A model generated the notes under the pieces. The model saw nothing but the letters and a program-made list of their open reading frames with translations, was not told the DNA's origin and searched no databases. From Sneathiellales bacterium (lineage in GTDB: Bacteria > Pseudomonadota > Alphaproteobacteria > JANQFL01): a stretch of 58,833 nucleotides of DNA. Shown in pieces: positions 9,105 to 17,411 of the stretch (position 1 is the stretch's first letter; every line of letters starts with the position of its first letter). The stretch is taken from the NCBI GenBank assembly GCA_028277845.1, contig JANQFL010000095.1, positions 1 through 58,833 on the forward strand, in the 5' to 3' direction. Both the position numbers and the translations under genes were made by a program.

Positions 9105-9890
9105 TCAGGGCACAAACTGTTCACTGAGGATTCGTTCTTCCAGATTGTGTTCGGGATCGAACAGCAGGTTCAGCGTAATATCCCGCTGTTCCTGGACGTC
9201 CACCATGGCGACATCGCGGACTTCTCGTGAGTCGGCGACTGCGCTGACGGGACGTTTGGCACCTTCCAACACCTCGAACGAAACATGGGCTTCACGGGGC
9301 AGCAAGGCACCCCGCCACCGGCGCGGGCGGAACGCGCTGATCGGCGTCAATGCGAGCACACCGGCGCTGAGCGGCAGTATCGGACCATGGGCCGACAGGT
9401 TGTAGGCGGTACTTCCAGCCGGCGTGGCCACGAGAACGCCATCGCAAACCAGTTCTTCCAGCCGGATCTTGCCGTCGATCGAGATGCGGATTTTTGCGGT
9501 TTGGCTGGTCTCCCGCAGCAACGAAACCTCGTTGATGGCAAGCTCCGTCGATTCGTCGCCGTGTACGGTTTTCGCCGTCATCTGTAGCGGGTGCAGTTGT
9601 ACCGCCTCGGCTTGCGAAAGCCGATCAACGAGTTTGATGTCGCTCGTGGCGTTCATCAAGAACCCGACCGAGCCATAGTTCAGCCCGTAGATCGGTTTGG
9701 TTTCGGCGCCGGAGTTTTCGTTTTTCATGATTCCATGCAGGGTCTTCAGCATCAGGCCGTCACCGCCGATGGCGACGATAACGTCCGCGTCGCCCAAAGG
9801 GTTATTGCCGTATTCGTGGCTGAGCGTTTTCAATTGCGCCTGTGCCATATCCGTTGTGTCGGCGACAAAAGCGATGTTCTTGTAGGGCAT
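9105..9890 (-). CDS. nadK: NAD kinase
   Basis: Cytoplasmic enzyme that phosphorylates NAD to NADP with ATP or polyphosphate. The 261-residue product shows the diagnostic [12 protein letters not shown] with the GGDG motif, [13 protein letters not shown] and the [15 protein letters not shown] segment. The ATG at 9890 ([11 protein letters not shown]) is preferred because it gives the usual N-terminal strand; an open frame continues about 34 codons upstream without family resemblance. It converges on the DOPA dioxygenase-like gene. Confidence 0.93.
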   Translation of the reverse strand: MPYKNIAFVADTTDMAQAQLKTLSHEYGNNPLGDADVIVAIGGDGLMLKTLHGIMKNENSGAETKPIYGLNYGSVGFLMNATSDIKLVDRLSQAEAVQLHPLQMTAKTVHGDESTELAINEVSLLRETSQTAKIRISIDGKIRLEELVCDGVLVATPAGSTAYNLSAHGPILPLSAGVLALTPISAFRPRRWRGALLPREAHVSFEVLEGAKRPVSAVADSREVRDVAMVDVQEQRDITLNLLFDPEHNLEERILSEQFVP

Positions 9891-10034
9891 GGGACCGAAT
9901 TCCGCACTAACTGTCGTGGGGAGTATAACGATGCCTGGGCGACTCGCCACCGAAACCGGCCCCTTGTCAAAACCGGCTGGGCCGGACATCATCGCGGGCG
10001 GCCATTTCGGCCGGACGGGGATCAGGCTGACATC

Positions 10035-10514
10035 ATGACACGCGTGATTTGGGGCATCGTAATTGCCCTGGTATTGCCGCTACAGGCGCTGGCGGACAAC
10101 GGTGGTGACAGGCATGCCGGCTATTACTATCCGGAGCCGGTGACAAAGGAGACATATGTCGCCCGGTCGCGAACCGCGGCGGATTCCGTTCGTCAAACCC
10201 GGCTCGGATTCGTTACCGCCTTGACCAGGGTCGCCTATGACCGTTCCTATCCGCCGACCTACGCCATTTTCGCCAAGGGCGCGGAAGCGGAGAAGCTCAT
10301 TGTCATGTCGATGGGGGACTCAGGGTTCCGAAACCTGTACCAGGCACGGGGATTGATGGCCCAGATGACGGCGATCGCCCGTACGACACCGCTATTTCAG
10401 AAACTGGCGGTCGAGGATTTCTTTACTTTCTTTGATCTGCTCAAGCTGCTGGGATTCCGGCAGTTGACCATCAGCGATGGCGAGACTTTCAGTCATCAGA
10501 TTGAAATCAAATGA
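10035..10514 (+). CDS. Small exported protein of unknown function
   Basis: 159 residues with a clear Sec signal peptide (hydrophobic core near residues 5-18, likely cleavage after ALA). The mature part opens with a tyrosine-rich [16 protein letters not shown] stretch and has no metal or catalytic motif that I can recognise. I recall similar exported proteins in other Rhodospirillales, sometimes mislabelled as molybdopterin-guanine dinucleotide proteins; nothing here supports that label. It is divergent from nadK and converges on a DUF2336 gene. Confidence 0.75.
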   Translation: MTRVIWGIVIALVLPLQALADNGGDRHAGYYYPEPVTKETYVARSRTAADSVRQTRLGFVTALTRVAYDRSYPPTYAIFAKGAEAEKLIVMSMGDSGFRNLYQARGLMAQMTAIARTTPLFQKLAVEDFFTFFDLLKLLGFRQLTISDGETFSHQIEIK

Positions 10515-10550
10515 GGTGAAACGCGGACCTCACGTCGCCGCCCGGCAGGT

Positions 10551-11693
10551 CTAAAACATGCCTTTGAGCTGATTGACGGCTTCAAGATAGTCGGGGTTGC
10601 GCAGCCAATTGCGCAGCACCAGCCTGGCCGTCTTTTTGTTCATATTGTCGTAGAGTTCGCGCAATTCCGCTATGCGGACTTCGTCCACCCTCTCGCGCTG
10701 CGCCTTTGCGTGACGCGTCAGTTCGAAGATTGTCAGAAACACCGACCGGTCGATGTCGATTGACTTGCAGGCGATGGCAAGGCCCTCGCCGCCCGGTTCG
10801 TAGATGATGCGCCGCATGAGCGTGAGGCGCAGTCCGGTCAGTTTGGCCATACCAAGTTCGAACAAGGCGATTTGGCCCTCTCGCAGGGATTTGAGGACAA
10901 ACCCGGCGGTCAATTGTCCCGCGTCATGCAATTTGTCGATCAGCTTCGTGGCGGCGTCCCAGTCGTGTTCATCCTTTTGGGGCTCTTTCCCGCTCAGCTC
11001 GTCAACGGTGCCGGACAAGGCATCATCGAGATCATCGGGATCGATTTCGAAATTCTCGACAATATGCTGACGCAGAGCGGCCGACACCCAGGCGTACATT
11101 TTACGGGCCAGGTCCGCCGGCAGTTCTTCACGCGACAGAAGAGGTTCCTGATATTCTTCCTTGCTGCGCGATTGCTCGACAAGTTGCTCAAGAAGTTCGT
11201 CGGAAATGGAAGACGAACCGTTCTTGATCATTTCGATGATCACTTCGTCGTTGCCGGTCTCAACCAGGGCGTCGCATACCAGCGTGCTGATATCGGACCG
11301 CATGGCGATGGCCAGTTGATGATGCATGCTGCGGTGATGAACGATCTCCACCAGATCCGCGTCGTGTAGCACCTTGCTGTTGATCAGAATCGGATGGGCG
11401 ATATCGATCTCATCGCCTGCCAGCATCTTGACCAGCTCGCGGGGCGCGTTGGGCCAATTGGAAACCCGTTCGGACAATTTGACCCGAACGGTTTTTTCCA
11501 TCTCGTTGTTGAGTTGTTTGAGAATGTCGGTCATCAGTGAGCGTTCGTTGTCGGTGAACGCTTCACCCTTCGACTCGAACAAATCCCATACATTCTGGAA
11601 CAGCGCCTGCCGGCCTTTGCGGGATTTCTCTCGCGCAAGGCTAAAAAGCCACTCGGCATCCATATTTTCCACGGCTGGCGTTTCGCTATCCAT
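10551..11693 (-). CDS. DUF2336 protein, first paralogue
   Basis: 380-residue soluble, mostly helical protein of the DUF2336 family, which is common in Rhodospirillales and has no assigned function. It is clearly paralogous to the protein encoded at 13643-14779: both share ERSLM near residue 60, an AIAMR or VIAMR segment in the middle, a QEPLL block and a following MYAWVSA or MYWWVSA stretch. The two paralogues flank a histidine kinase gene, all on the same strand, which suggests a common signalling role. Confidence 0.85.
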   Translation of the reverse strand: MDSETPAVENMDAEWLFSLAREKSRKGRQALFQNVWDLFESKGEAFTDNERSLMTDILKQLNNEMEKTVRVKLSERVSNWPNAPRELVKMLAGDEIDIAHPILINSKVLHDADLVEIVHHRSMHHQLAIAMRSDISTLVCDALVETGNDEVIIEMIKNGSSSISDELLEQLVEQSRSKEEYQEPLLSREELPADLARKMYAWVSAALRQHIVENFEIDPDDLDDALSGTVDELSGKEPQKDEHDWDAATKLIDKLHDAGQLTAGFVLKSLREGQIALFELGMAKLTGLRLTLMRRIIYEPGGEGLAIACKSIDIDRSVFLTIFELTRHAKAQRERVDEVRIAELRELYDNMNKKTARLVLRNWLRNPDYLEAVNQLKGMF

Positions 11694-11965
11694 TTTACTT
11701 ACGTATTGGAGCCGATGCTCATCCTGACGGGCGTAAAATCACAGTCTTTTAGTTGATCCCGCCTTACACGGCAGGTAAAACCGACGCCATGCCGAGCACC
11801 GGTGTAAATACAATATTGTTTTCAGGAAGTTAAAAAGCCGTGAACTTAAAGTGGTAGTTTTAGTCAAACTATCCTTAGATTACAACTTGGCCGATACTTG
11901 CCGCAACTATCGGACGATCAACCTATAGTGCAAAGTGAAATGCGAAACTTAACCAATTACTCCTT
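11694..11965. other. 272-base intergenic region, upstream of a DUF2336 gene
   Basis: AT-richer than the flanks and without a credible gene. It holds the promoter region of the DUF2336 gene to its left and the 3' end of the kinase gene to its right. TTAACC at 11949-11954 resembles a CtrA half-site, but no second half at the right spacing is present. No clear terminator hairpin was found. Confidence 0.4.
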
Positions 11966-13609
11966 TCAGGAAGGATTCATTAAATAGGGAAGGGTGATCG
12001 TCAGACGGCTACCGACGCCAACCTTACTATCCAGGGTCAAATCACCATCCATCATTTGCGCCAGATTACGCGAGATGGTCAGGCCCAATCCGGTTCCTTC
12101 CTGGGTCCGCGACATAATGCCGTTGTGTACTTGGTGGAATTTTTCGAATACCCGTGCCTGTTCGTCCTTGGGGATGCCGATGCCGGTATCCCAGACCGTG
12201 ATCGCCAGTTTGTTTTCCGAAACCGGCACAACTTCCACCCCGACGGCACCTCCGGGTTCGGTGAACTTGACTGCGTTATTGAAAAGGTTGAGGAAGATCT
12301 GCACGGAACGGTGTTTGTCGGCTTTGACCAGCCAGTCGCCACAACGGATGGCGGTCGTATCGAGGGACTTGGATCGGGCCTGGTCAGCAACCATGGCAAA
12401 AGCGTCGTTGACGATATCGGACAATTGAATGGTTTCGATGTGGATATCGAAACTGTCGCTTTCCATTCTGGCGATTTCCAGAACGTCATTGATGATGGAC
12501 AGCAGATGCTGGCCGGCCTTCTGGATATTCCCGGCATAATCCTGGTAGTTGTCGCTCAGCGGACCAAAGGCATTGAGGGTCATGACCTCCGAAAAACCGA
12601 TGATGGCGTTCAGCGGGGTCCGGAGCTCGTGGCTCATGGCCGCCAGGAACTCGCTTTTAGCCTGCGTTGCGGCGTTGGCCTGCTCCAGTGCGAGATCAAG
12701 CTGCAGGTTTTTGGTGGTCAGTTCTTCCAGCGTATGTTCCAGCTCCCGGCGCGATAACGTGGCTTCCGCTTCTGCCGTGCGTAGTGCGCTGACATCAGTG
12801 CCGGTACCGCGATATCCCTTGAAACTTCCGTTGGAATCGAACATCGGCACCGCACTCAAATGGAACGAGCGGGTCTGTCCTTCGCGGTCGGCAATGGCAA
12901 ACAGGCAGTTCCGGAACGGAATGCGCCGGTCTATGGCGTCCTGCGCGTCCACGGAATGTGTTTCGTCCGTGACGAACCGTCCGATATCGCTGATCAAACG
13001 ACCCTTCAGCATCGTTGGCGGAAGTCCAAGCGTCTCGGTGATCCGGTCGGATATGAAGCTGATGACTCCTTCGTGGTCGATTTCCCACACCCAGTCCGAT
13101 GTGGAACGTACAAAATCGTTGAACCGCCGCCGTTCGTCTTCGGCCGACTCCAAGGCAACCGTACGCCTGGTGACGTCAAAATATGTTCCGCCGACAGCGA
13201 TGACCTTGTTGTCATGATCGAACACGGGAAAATGCCGGGCGTCGAAGTGCTTCGTTTTGCCAAGGACCTTTAGGGACTCCTTGCCGATACGGATCTTACC
13301 GTCCCTGGCGACTGCCGCGATGTGTCTTCGCAAGGAACCGGGAACGGTGTAATTCAGCGCCCCGACGTCTCTTTTCGGCGAAACATCGAGACCGACCAGT
13401 TCCCGGTAAGCACGGTTGGCGTAGATCAGGCTTCCCGACAGATTCGCCACGTAAAGCGGAGGGGCTTCTTGATAGACAACGGCTTCGACGATGTCGCGCA
13501 GCGACTCCCGACTCGTTTCGTTGCCCGACTGTTTGCCGATATAGGAGACATTGTTGCCGACTTGCCCCCCAGGCAATTTGTCCAATCGGGTTTTGAAGTT
13601 ACGGTTCAT
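11966..13609 (-). CDS. Soluble PAS-domain sensor histidine kinase
   Basis: 547 residues with no membrane segment, so a cytoplasmic sensor. Two PAS-like regions lie at about residues 40-155 and 160-280, followed by a short coiled segment (280-320). The phosphoacceptor motif SHELRTPLNAIIGFSE has its histidine at residue 327. The HATPase part shows the N box (LFNNAVKFTEPGG), G1 (DTGIGIPKDEQ) and G2 (GTGLGLTISR). There is no receiver domain and no response regulator next door, so its partner is encoded elsewhere. It lies between two DUF2336 genes on the same strand, 33 bases downstream of one of them. Confidence 0.92.
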   Translation of the reverse strand: MNRNFKTRLDKLPGGQVGNNVSYIGKQSGNETSRESLRDIVEAVVYQEAPPLYVANLSGSLIYANRAYRELVGLDVSPKRDVGALNYTVPGSLRRHIAAVARDGKIRIGKESLKVLGKTKHFDARHFPVFDHDNKVIAVGGTYFDVTRRTVALESAEDERRRFNDFVRSTSDWVWEIDHEGVISFISDRITETLGLPPTMLKGRLISDIGRFVTDETHSVDAQDAIDRRIPFRNCLFAIADREGQTRSFHLSAVPMFDSNGSFKGYRGTGTDVSALRTAEAEATLSRRELEHTLEELTTKNLQLDLALEQANAATQAKSEFLAAMSHELRTPLNAIIGFSEVMTLNAFGPLSDNYQDYAGNIQKAGQHLLSIINDVLEIARMESDSFDIHIETIQLSDIVNDAFAMVADQARSKSLDTTAIRCGDWLVKADKHRSVQIFLNLFNNAVKFTEPGGAVGVEVVPVSENKLAITVWDTGIGIPKDEQARVFEKFHQVHNGIMSRTQEGTGLGLTISRNLAQMMDGDLTLDSKVGVGSRLTITLPYLMNPS

Positions 13610-13642
13610 TGTCTTTTTGTCCCCTCAGACCGATCCGCCCGT

Positions 13643-14779
13643 TTATAGCCTGACCATGGCAGGTTGCAGATCTTCTTCTACGGCGTTGATGGCGGTCACA
13701 TAACCGCTGTCGCGCATCCAATACTTGACCGCCGAGCGTGCTTTCTCGGTCGTCGTGGAGTCGAACAACTCCAGCATATCCGTGAGAATGTTGGGGTCCG
13801 AACCCGTTCCGTCATCGTGTGCCTGCCGGGTCAACAGATAGACCGCCGCAAAACTCTGACGTTCGAAGCTGCAGGCGCGCCATGCCACGGCGAGGGCAGC
13901 GCCTTCCGAATCGAAGACGATGCGTTGCATGGATGCCTTGTCGATCTCGCACAAACGCGCCAGCCCAGCAACAAACAGCGAAACACGGCCCGAGCGGAGC
14001 GTCTGAACCATGAAACGTTCTGTCAGATCGCCCTTGCGCATCAGCTGTTCCGCCAGTTCCTCTGTCTCGCTCAGCGCCGGAACCGGCCGGTCAATGGCGA
14101 CGTTCGCTGAATCCTGGATAAGCTGGTCGACCAGTCCTTCGTCTATCTCGAATTCGCTCAGTATGTATTTGCGGAGAGACGCGGACACCCACCAGTACAT
14201 GCGGTAGGCCAGCTCCGTCGGCATGTCGGGACGGTGCAGCAGGGGTTCCTGGAACCTGTCCAGACGTTTCGTCTCCTCGACCAGGTAGTCCATGGTCAGG
14301 CGCGAAATCATGGCGTCGTGATTGTTGATCAAGGCATCGATAACATCTTCTTCACCGAATTCCACCAACGCCTCCGCGACATCCTCGCCCAATCCTTCGC
14401 GCATGGCGATGACAAGGCGATGTTCGTGACTGCGGCGTTTGACGATATCGATCAGGTCGGTATCTTGCAGGACACGGCTACGCAGGAGGACCGGTTTGGC
14501 GATTTCGGCTTCGTCGTTGGCAAGTTGGACAATGAGGTCTTTCGGGATTTCGGGCAGGCGGGCGAGGCGGAGCGACAACTGCTGGCGGACATCGCGCTCT
14601 ACTTCTGTCACCAGCTTGCCAAGAATGTCCGACATCAGTGAGCGCTCACGATCGCTCAGACGACCTTCCTGACTGACGAAGAGATCGGCGACGTTTTCCA
14701 CCAACATGCGTCGGCTGTCCTTCGCCCGGTCTTTCGCGAGCGTGACGAGTTGTCCGATTTCCCCCTGGTCTGACACCAT
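13643..14779 (-). CDS. DUF2336 protein, second paralogue
   Basis: 378-residue soluble helical protein, paralogue of the DUF2336 protein at 10551-11693. Its stop is 33 bases before the histidine kinase start, so the two are probably co-transcribed. A perfect TTAA-N7-TTAA sequence, the CtrA-type consensus, lies at 14789-14803, just upstream of the start. I recognise no catalytic motif. Repeated short helices suggest a HEAT-like scaffold, but that is an inference from the residue pattern only. Confidence 0.85.
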   Translation of the reverse strand: MVSDQGEIGQLVTLAKDRAKDSRRMLVENVADLFVSQEGRLSDRERSLMSDILGKLVTEVERDVRQQLSLRLARLPEIPKDLIVQLANDEAEIAKPVLLRSRVLQDTDLIDIVKRRSHEHRLVIAMREGLGEDVAEALVEFGEEDVIDALINNHDAMISRLTMDYLVEETKRLDRFQEPLLHRPDMPTELAYRMYWWVSASLRKYILSEFEIDEGLVDQLIQDSANVAIDRPVPALSETEELAEQLMRKGDLTERFMVQTLRSGRVSLFVAGLARLCEIDKASMQRIVFDSEGAALAVAWRACSFERQSFAAVYLLTRQAHDDGTGSDPNILTDMLELFDSTTTEKARSAVKYWMRDSGYVTAINAVEEDLQPAMVRL

Positions 14780-15633
14780 CTCAACAAGTTAACAAAAGAT
14801 TAAATCCAAAAGTTCGTTCGACACCACCTGTTGATCACTTTATCGCCGCCAAGTAGACGACCTGAATCACCATAGTGTCATAGTTATGGCACACATTTGC
14901 CCACAGTTTAGTTAATTGTGCAACGGTTTCTTTTGTTACGCGATATGAACGCACTGCGTTGACCTGTCGGTGGAAAGTCCGTGGATAGAATGCATAAGAG
15001 CTTGGAGTCGCAGGTGAATCCGCAACAGATTGCGGTTCTTCTTCGGGCTGCAACTATATCTTCGCGCGACAGGGGCCATTAATCTTTGCTTTGGAGACCA
15101 AGTTCTTGTCTTTGTAACGACTTGATGACCCCAACGAGCGCTTCCAAGCCGATCACGTTCCGCCGTCATTGGAGAACAGATCGGGACCACTGTGCTTCAG
15201 GCGTTCAACGAGCCGTGATCGTTCCGATTGCGAATGGCACAGATTTGACACAACGATACGCGCATTGACGCAGGCCATCCGATATGAGCCTGGCCGCGCT
15301 GGCGGCCAGTCGATAAGTCAAGGACGGGGGGCAGGGAGCAGTCGATCAATAATGTTCTCGCCGCGAAAAGGTCTGGCGGCGGCGACACGTGTCGTATCCA
15401 ACCAGGTGCCTCAGGACCGTATTTATAGGCTCTGGTGCGGCGTTTGAAATTCTCCAAATTTTAGCAAAATTTTAGCTGAATAAATAAAAGATTTAGAGAT
15501 AAATAAATAAAAACAGTACATTTATTTAAAGCAAACATCCAAATACTATTTTTTGTTTTGATTTTACCTTTCGTTAATACATGTGTTTCATTATCGGCGT
15601 GTTGCGAGTTCCTAATTAGTAAAGGTTTAAGTC
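14780..15633. other. 854-base intergenic region before the flp pilin gene
   Basis: The longest gene-free stretch. The left half has ordinary composition and only short open frames without family resemblance or good starts. From about 15450 to 15620 it becomes strikingly AT-rich, with runs of A and T, which fits a strong promoter or regulator-binding region for the pilin gene. TTAG-N7-TTAA at 15616-15630 is a one-mismatch CtrA-type sequence overlapping the pilin ribosome-binding site. No tRNA or known RNA was recognised. Confidence 0.5.
14789..14803. promoter_or_regulatory. CtrA-type box TTAA-N7-TTAA
   Basis: TTAA, seven bases, TTAA: an exact match to the core consensus of the alphaproteobacterial cell-cycle regulator CtrA. 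It ends about ten bases upstream of the DUF2336 start codon (14779, minus strand), so binding would be expected to block rather than activate transcription or initiation. Chance matches are possible in AT-rich spacers. Confidence 0.4.
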
Positions 15634-15822
15634 ATGACCAAGATTCTTCGTAGCCTCGTTAAGGACGAAACCGGTGCCACCGCCATCGAGTATGGCCTGA
15701 TTGCCGCTCTGGTTTCCGTTGCCGCCATTGCCGCCCTGAGCGCCATGGGCGGTTCGCTGAAAGATATCTTCGGCGTTGTCGAAGGCGAGCTGACCAAAGC
15801 GTCGTCCTCCGCGTCGTCGTAA
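15634..15822 (+). CDS. Flp/Fap-type pilin
   Basis: Structural subunit of the type IVc (Flp/Tad) pilus. The 62-residue precursor has a short basic leader ending in DETG, then the invariant ATAIEYGLIAALVSVAAI core, which is the cleavage and assembly signal read by the prepilin peptidase encoded next. The glutamate five residues into the mature protein is present. The tail is serine-rich. AAAGG at 15621-15625 is the likely ribosome-binding site. Three consecutive hairpins follow the gene, which would favour pilin over downstream products. Confidence 0.95.
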   Translation: MTKILRSLVKDETGATAIEYGLIAALVSVAAIAALSAMGGSLKDIFGVVEGELTKASSSASS

Positions 15823-15895
15823 GCCTTAGGCTTAGTGGAACTTGGGGCAAGCCTCCGGCTTGCATGGCGAGGCACCCATTTTAGGTGCCTCGCCA
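15820..15895 (+). terminator. Three tandem hairpins after the pilin gene
   Basis: TAAGCC/GGCTTA (15820-15834) starts on the stop codon itself. GCAAGCC/GGCTTGC (15847-15863) has a three-base loop. TGGCGAGGCACC/GGTGCCTCGCCA (15865-15895) has a perfect 12-pair stem. There is no good U tract after the last stem, so transcript protection or partial termination is as likely as full termination. Confidence 0.65.
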
Positions 15896-15959
15896 CCCTG
15901 TTTCCGCCAAGTCCGTGGTCACGGCCCGGAAATTACGCCGGGCTCGGGAATAACATGAT

Positions 15960-16475
15960 ATGCAACCCGGCCTATTTGAATCTCTTTTGGTTTTTTGTTT
16001 CGTGGTTCTTCTTGTCTGGGCCGCGATCAGTGACATTCGTTCTTTCATTATTCCCAACAAACTGTGCCTGGCCGTTGCCGGCCTTTATCCGCTCTACGTA
16101 TTTTCCGCCGCACAACCACCGGACTGGCCGTTTGCCGCCGCCATGGCGTTCGGTGTGTTCATCGTCGGCGCAGGGCTGTTTGCATTCAATCTAATTGGGG
16201 GTGGCGACGTGAAACTTCTGGCCGCCGTATTGCTTTGGGCGGGCCCCGAATACGGCGTCACTTTTCTCGTTCTGACCGTTCTGTTCGGCGGGGCGCTGGC
16301 CGTCGTCATGCTGTTCTGGGGCAAGATGCTTCAATTCACACCATTTCTATGGCGGCTTGTCGGCCCGCCCGTCGTGACCGATGGGCATGCCAGTAAACAG
16401 AGTATGCCGTATGGCGTCGCCATTTCCTTCGGCGGTTTGTTTGTGGCAGGCGCCCTGATGGGCGTTTGGGCTTAG
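15960..16475 (+). CDS. cpaA: Prepilin peptidase CpaA/TadV
   Basis: Membrane aspartic protease (A24 family) that removes the leader of Flp pilins. The 171-residue product has several hydrophobic helices, a first catalytic aspartate in AAISDIRSFIIPN and a second in the FNLIGGGDVKLLAA block (GxGD motif). The size fits the short CpaA/TadV form, which lacks the N-methylase domain. The ATG at 15960 is followed by an acceptable membrane start. It is the second gene of the pilus locus and lies 15 bases before cpaB. Confidence 0.92.
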   Translation: MQPGLFESLLVFCFVVLLVWAAISDIRSFIIPNKLCLAVAGLYPLYVFSAAQPPDWPFAAAMAFGVFIVGAGLFAFNLIGGGDVKLLAAVLLWAGPEYGVTFLVLTVLFGGALAVVMLFWGKMLQFTPFLWRLVGPPVVTDGHASKQSMPYGVAISFGGLFVAGALMGVWA

Positions 16476-16490
16476 GAGAGGGAGCAAACC

Positions 16491-17411
16491 ATGCGAACAC
16501 GCGCCATTTTGCTCGTACTGGTCGCCCTGGTCCTGGCCGGCGGCACAGTGTTCCTGGCCCGCGGCTGGCTGAACGCGCAGCGCCTGGCGATGCAGGAAAA
16601 CCAGTCGACCGTCGTTGTCGAAAAACCGTCGATCCGCGTGCTGGTCGCCAAGGAAGATTTGCCGGCGGGCCGGTTCGTCAAACCCGAACATCTGCGCTGG
16701 CAGGCTTGGCCCGATGACACGGTCGCCCCGACCTATGTCATCGAAGACGATCGTCCGATGGAGGATTTCGTCGGCGGCGTGGTGCGCGCCTCCATTGCCG
16801 CCGGTCAGCCCATCACCGACATCCGGGTCGTGAAACCCGGCCAGCAAGGTTTTCTGGCCGCCGTGCTGGAACCGGGCATGCGGGCGGTCTCCGTATCCGT
16901 CAATGCGGAAACCGGATTGGCCGGTTTCGTCTTTCCCGGCGACCGTGTCGATGTGATCCTGACCCACGGTATGAAAGAAGAAGATGCCGAAGGCAATCAG
17001 TTCACCAAGCGGGCCAGTGAAACCGTTCTGCAGAACGTACGGATCCTTGCGGTCGATCAAAGCATGAACGATCAATCCCAGGAAGCCGCGATCGCCAAGA
17101 CGGCGACTCTGGAATTAACGCCGAAGCAGGCTGAAATATTAACCGTTACGGCGCAACTTGGAGTCCTGTCCTTGTCCTTGCGGGGATTGCAGGAGGAAGA
17201 GGCCCAGATTGCCGGCGGCTTCTTGGCCCCGCCGGTGCCGAACGTTCCCGGATTGCCGCAGCGGATCAAGAAAAAGCCGACCAAGCCGTCTCAGGCCAGG
17301 ACCTATACCTGGGACACCGAGGTCAGCCGGCTGATCAACCGGTCCCTGGGAAGCGGACAGACAGTGGAGGTATTCCGCGGTACGGAAGCGAAAACGGTAG
17401 AATTGAAATGA
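16491..17411 (+). CDS. cpaB: Flp pilus assembly protein CpaB/RcpC
   Basis: 306-residue periplasmic assembly protein anchored by one N-terminal helix (about residues 5-24). The SAF-type region VLVAKEDLPAGRFVKPEHL and the following NAETGLAGFVFPGDRVDVIL block are characteristic of CpaB/RcpC. It probably works with the secretin CpaC in the outer part of the machine. It overlaps the secretin gene by four bases. Confidence 0.92.
   Translation: MRTRAILLVLVALVLAGGTVFLARGWLNAQRLAMQENQSTVVVEKPSIRVLVAKEDLPAGRFVKPEHLRWQAWPDDTVAPTYVIEDDRPMEDFVGGVVRASIAAGQPITDIRVVKPGQQGFLAAVLEPGMRAVSVSVNAETGLAGFVFPGDRVDVILTHGMKEEDAEGNQFTKRASETVLQNVRILAVDQSMNDQSQEAAIAKTATLELTPKQAEILTVTAQLGVLSLSLRGLQEEEAQIAGGFLAPPVPNVPGLPQRIKKKPTKPSQARTYTWDTEVSRLINRSLGSGQTVEVFRGTEAKTVELK

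Noticed and set aside
14886-14901. Sigma-54-like TGGCAC-ACAT-TTGC in the pilin upstream region
   Set aside because: Spacing is one base short of the strict -24/-12 spacing, and no activator-type sites were noticed nearby.
14835-15053. A 72-codon minus-strand frame in the long intergenic region
   Set aside because: TTG start without a ribosome-binding site, no domain resemblance and unusual composition; probably chance.
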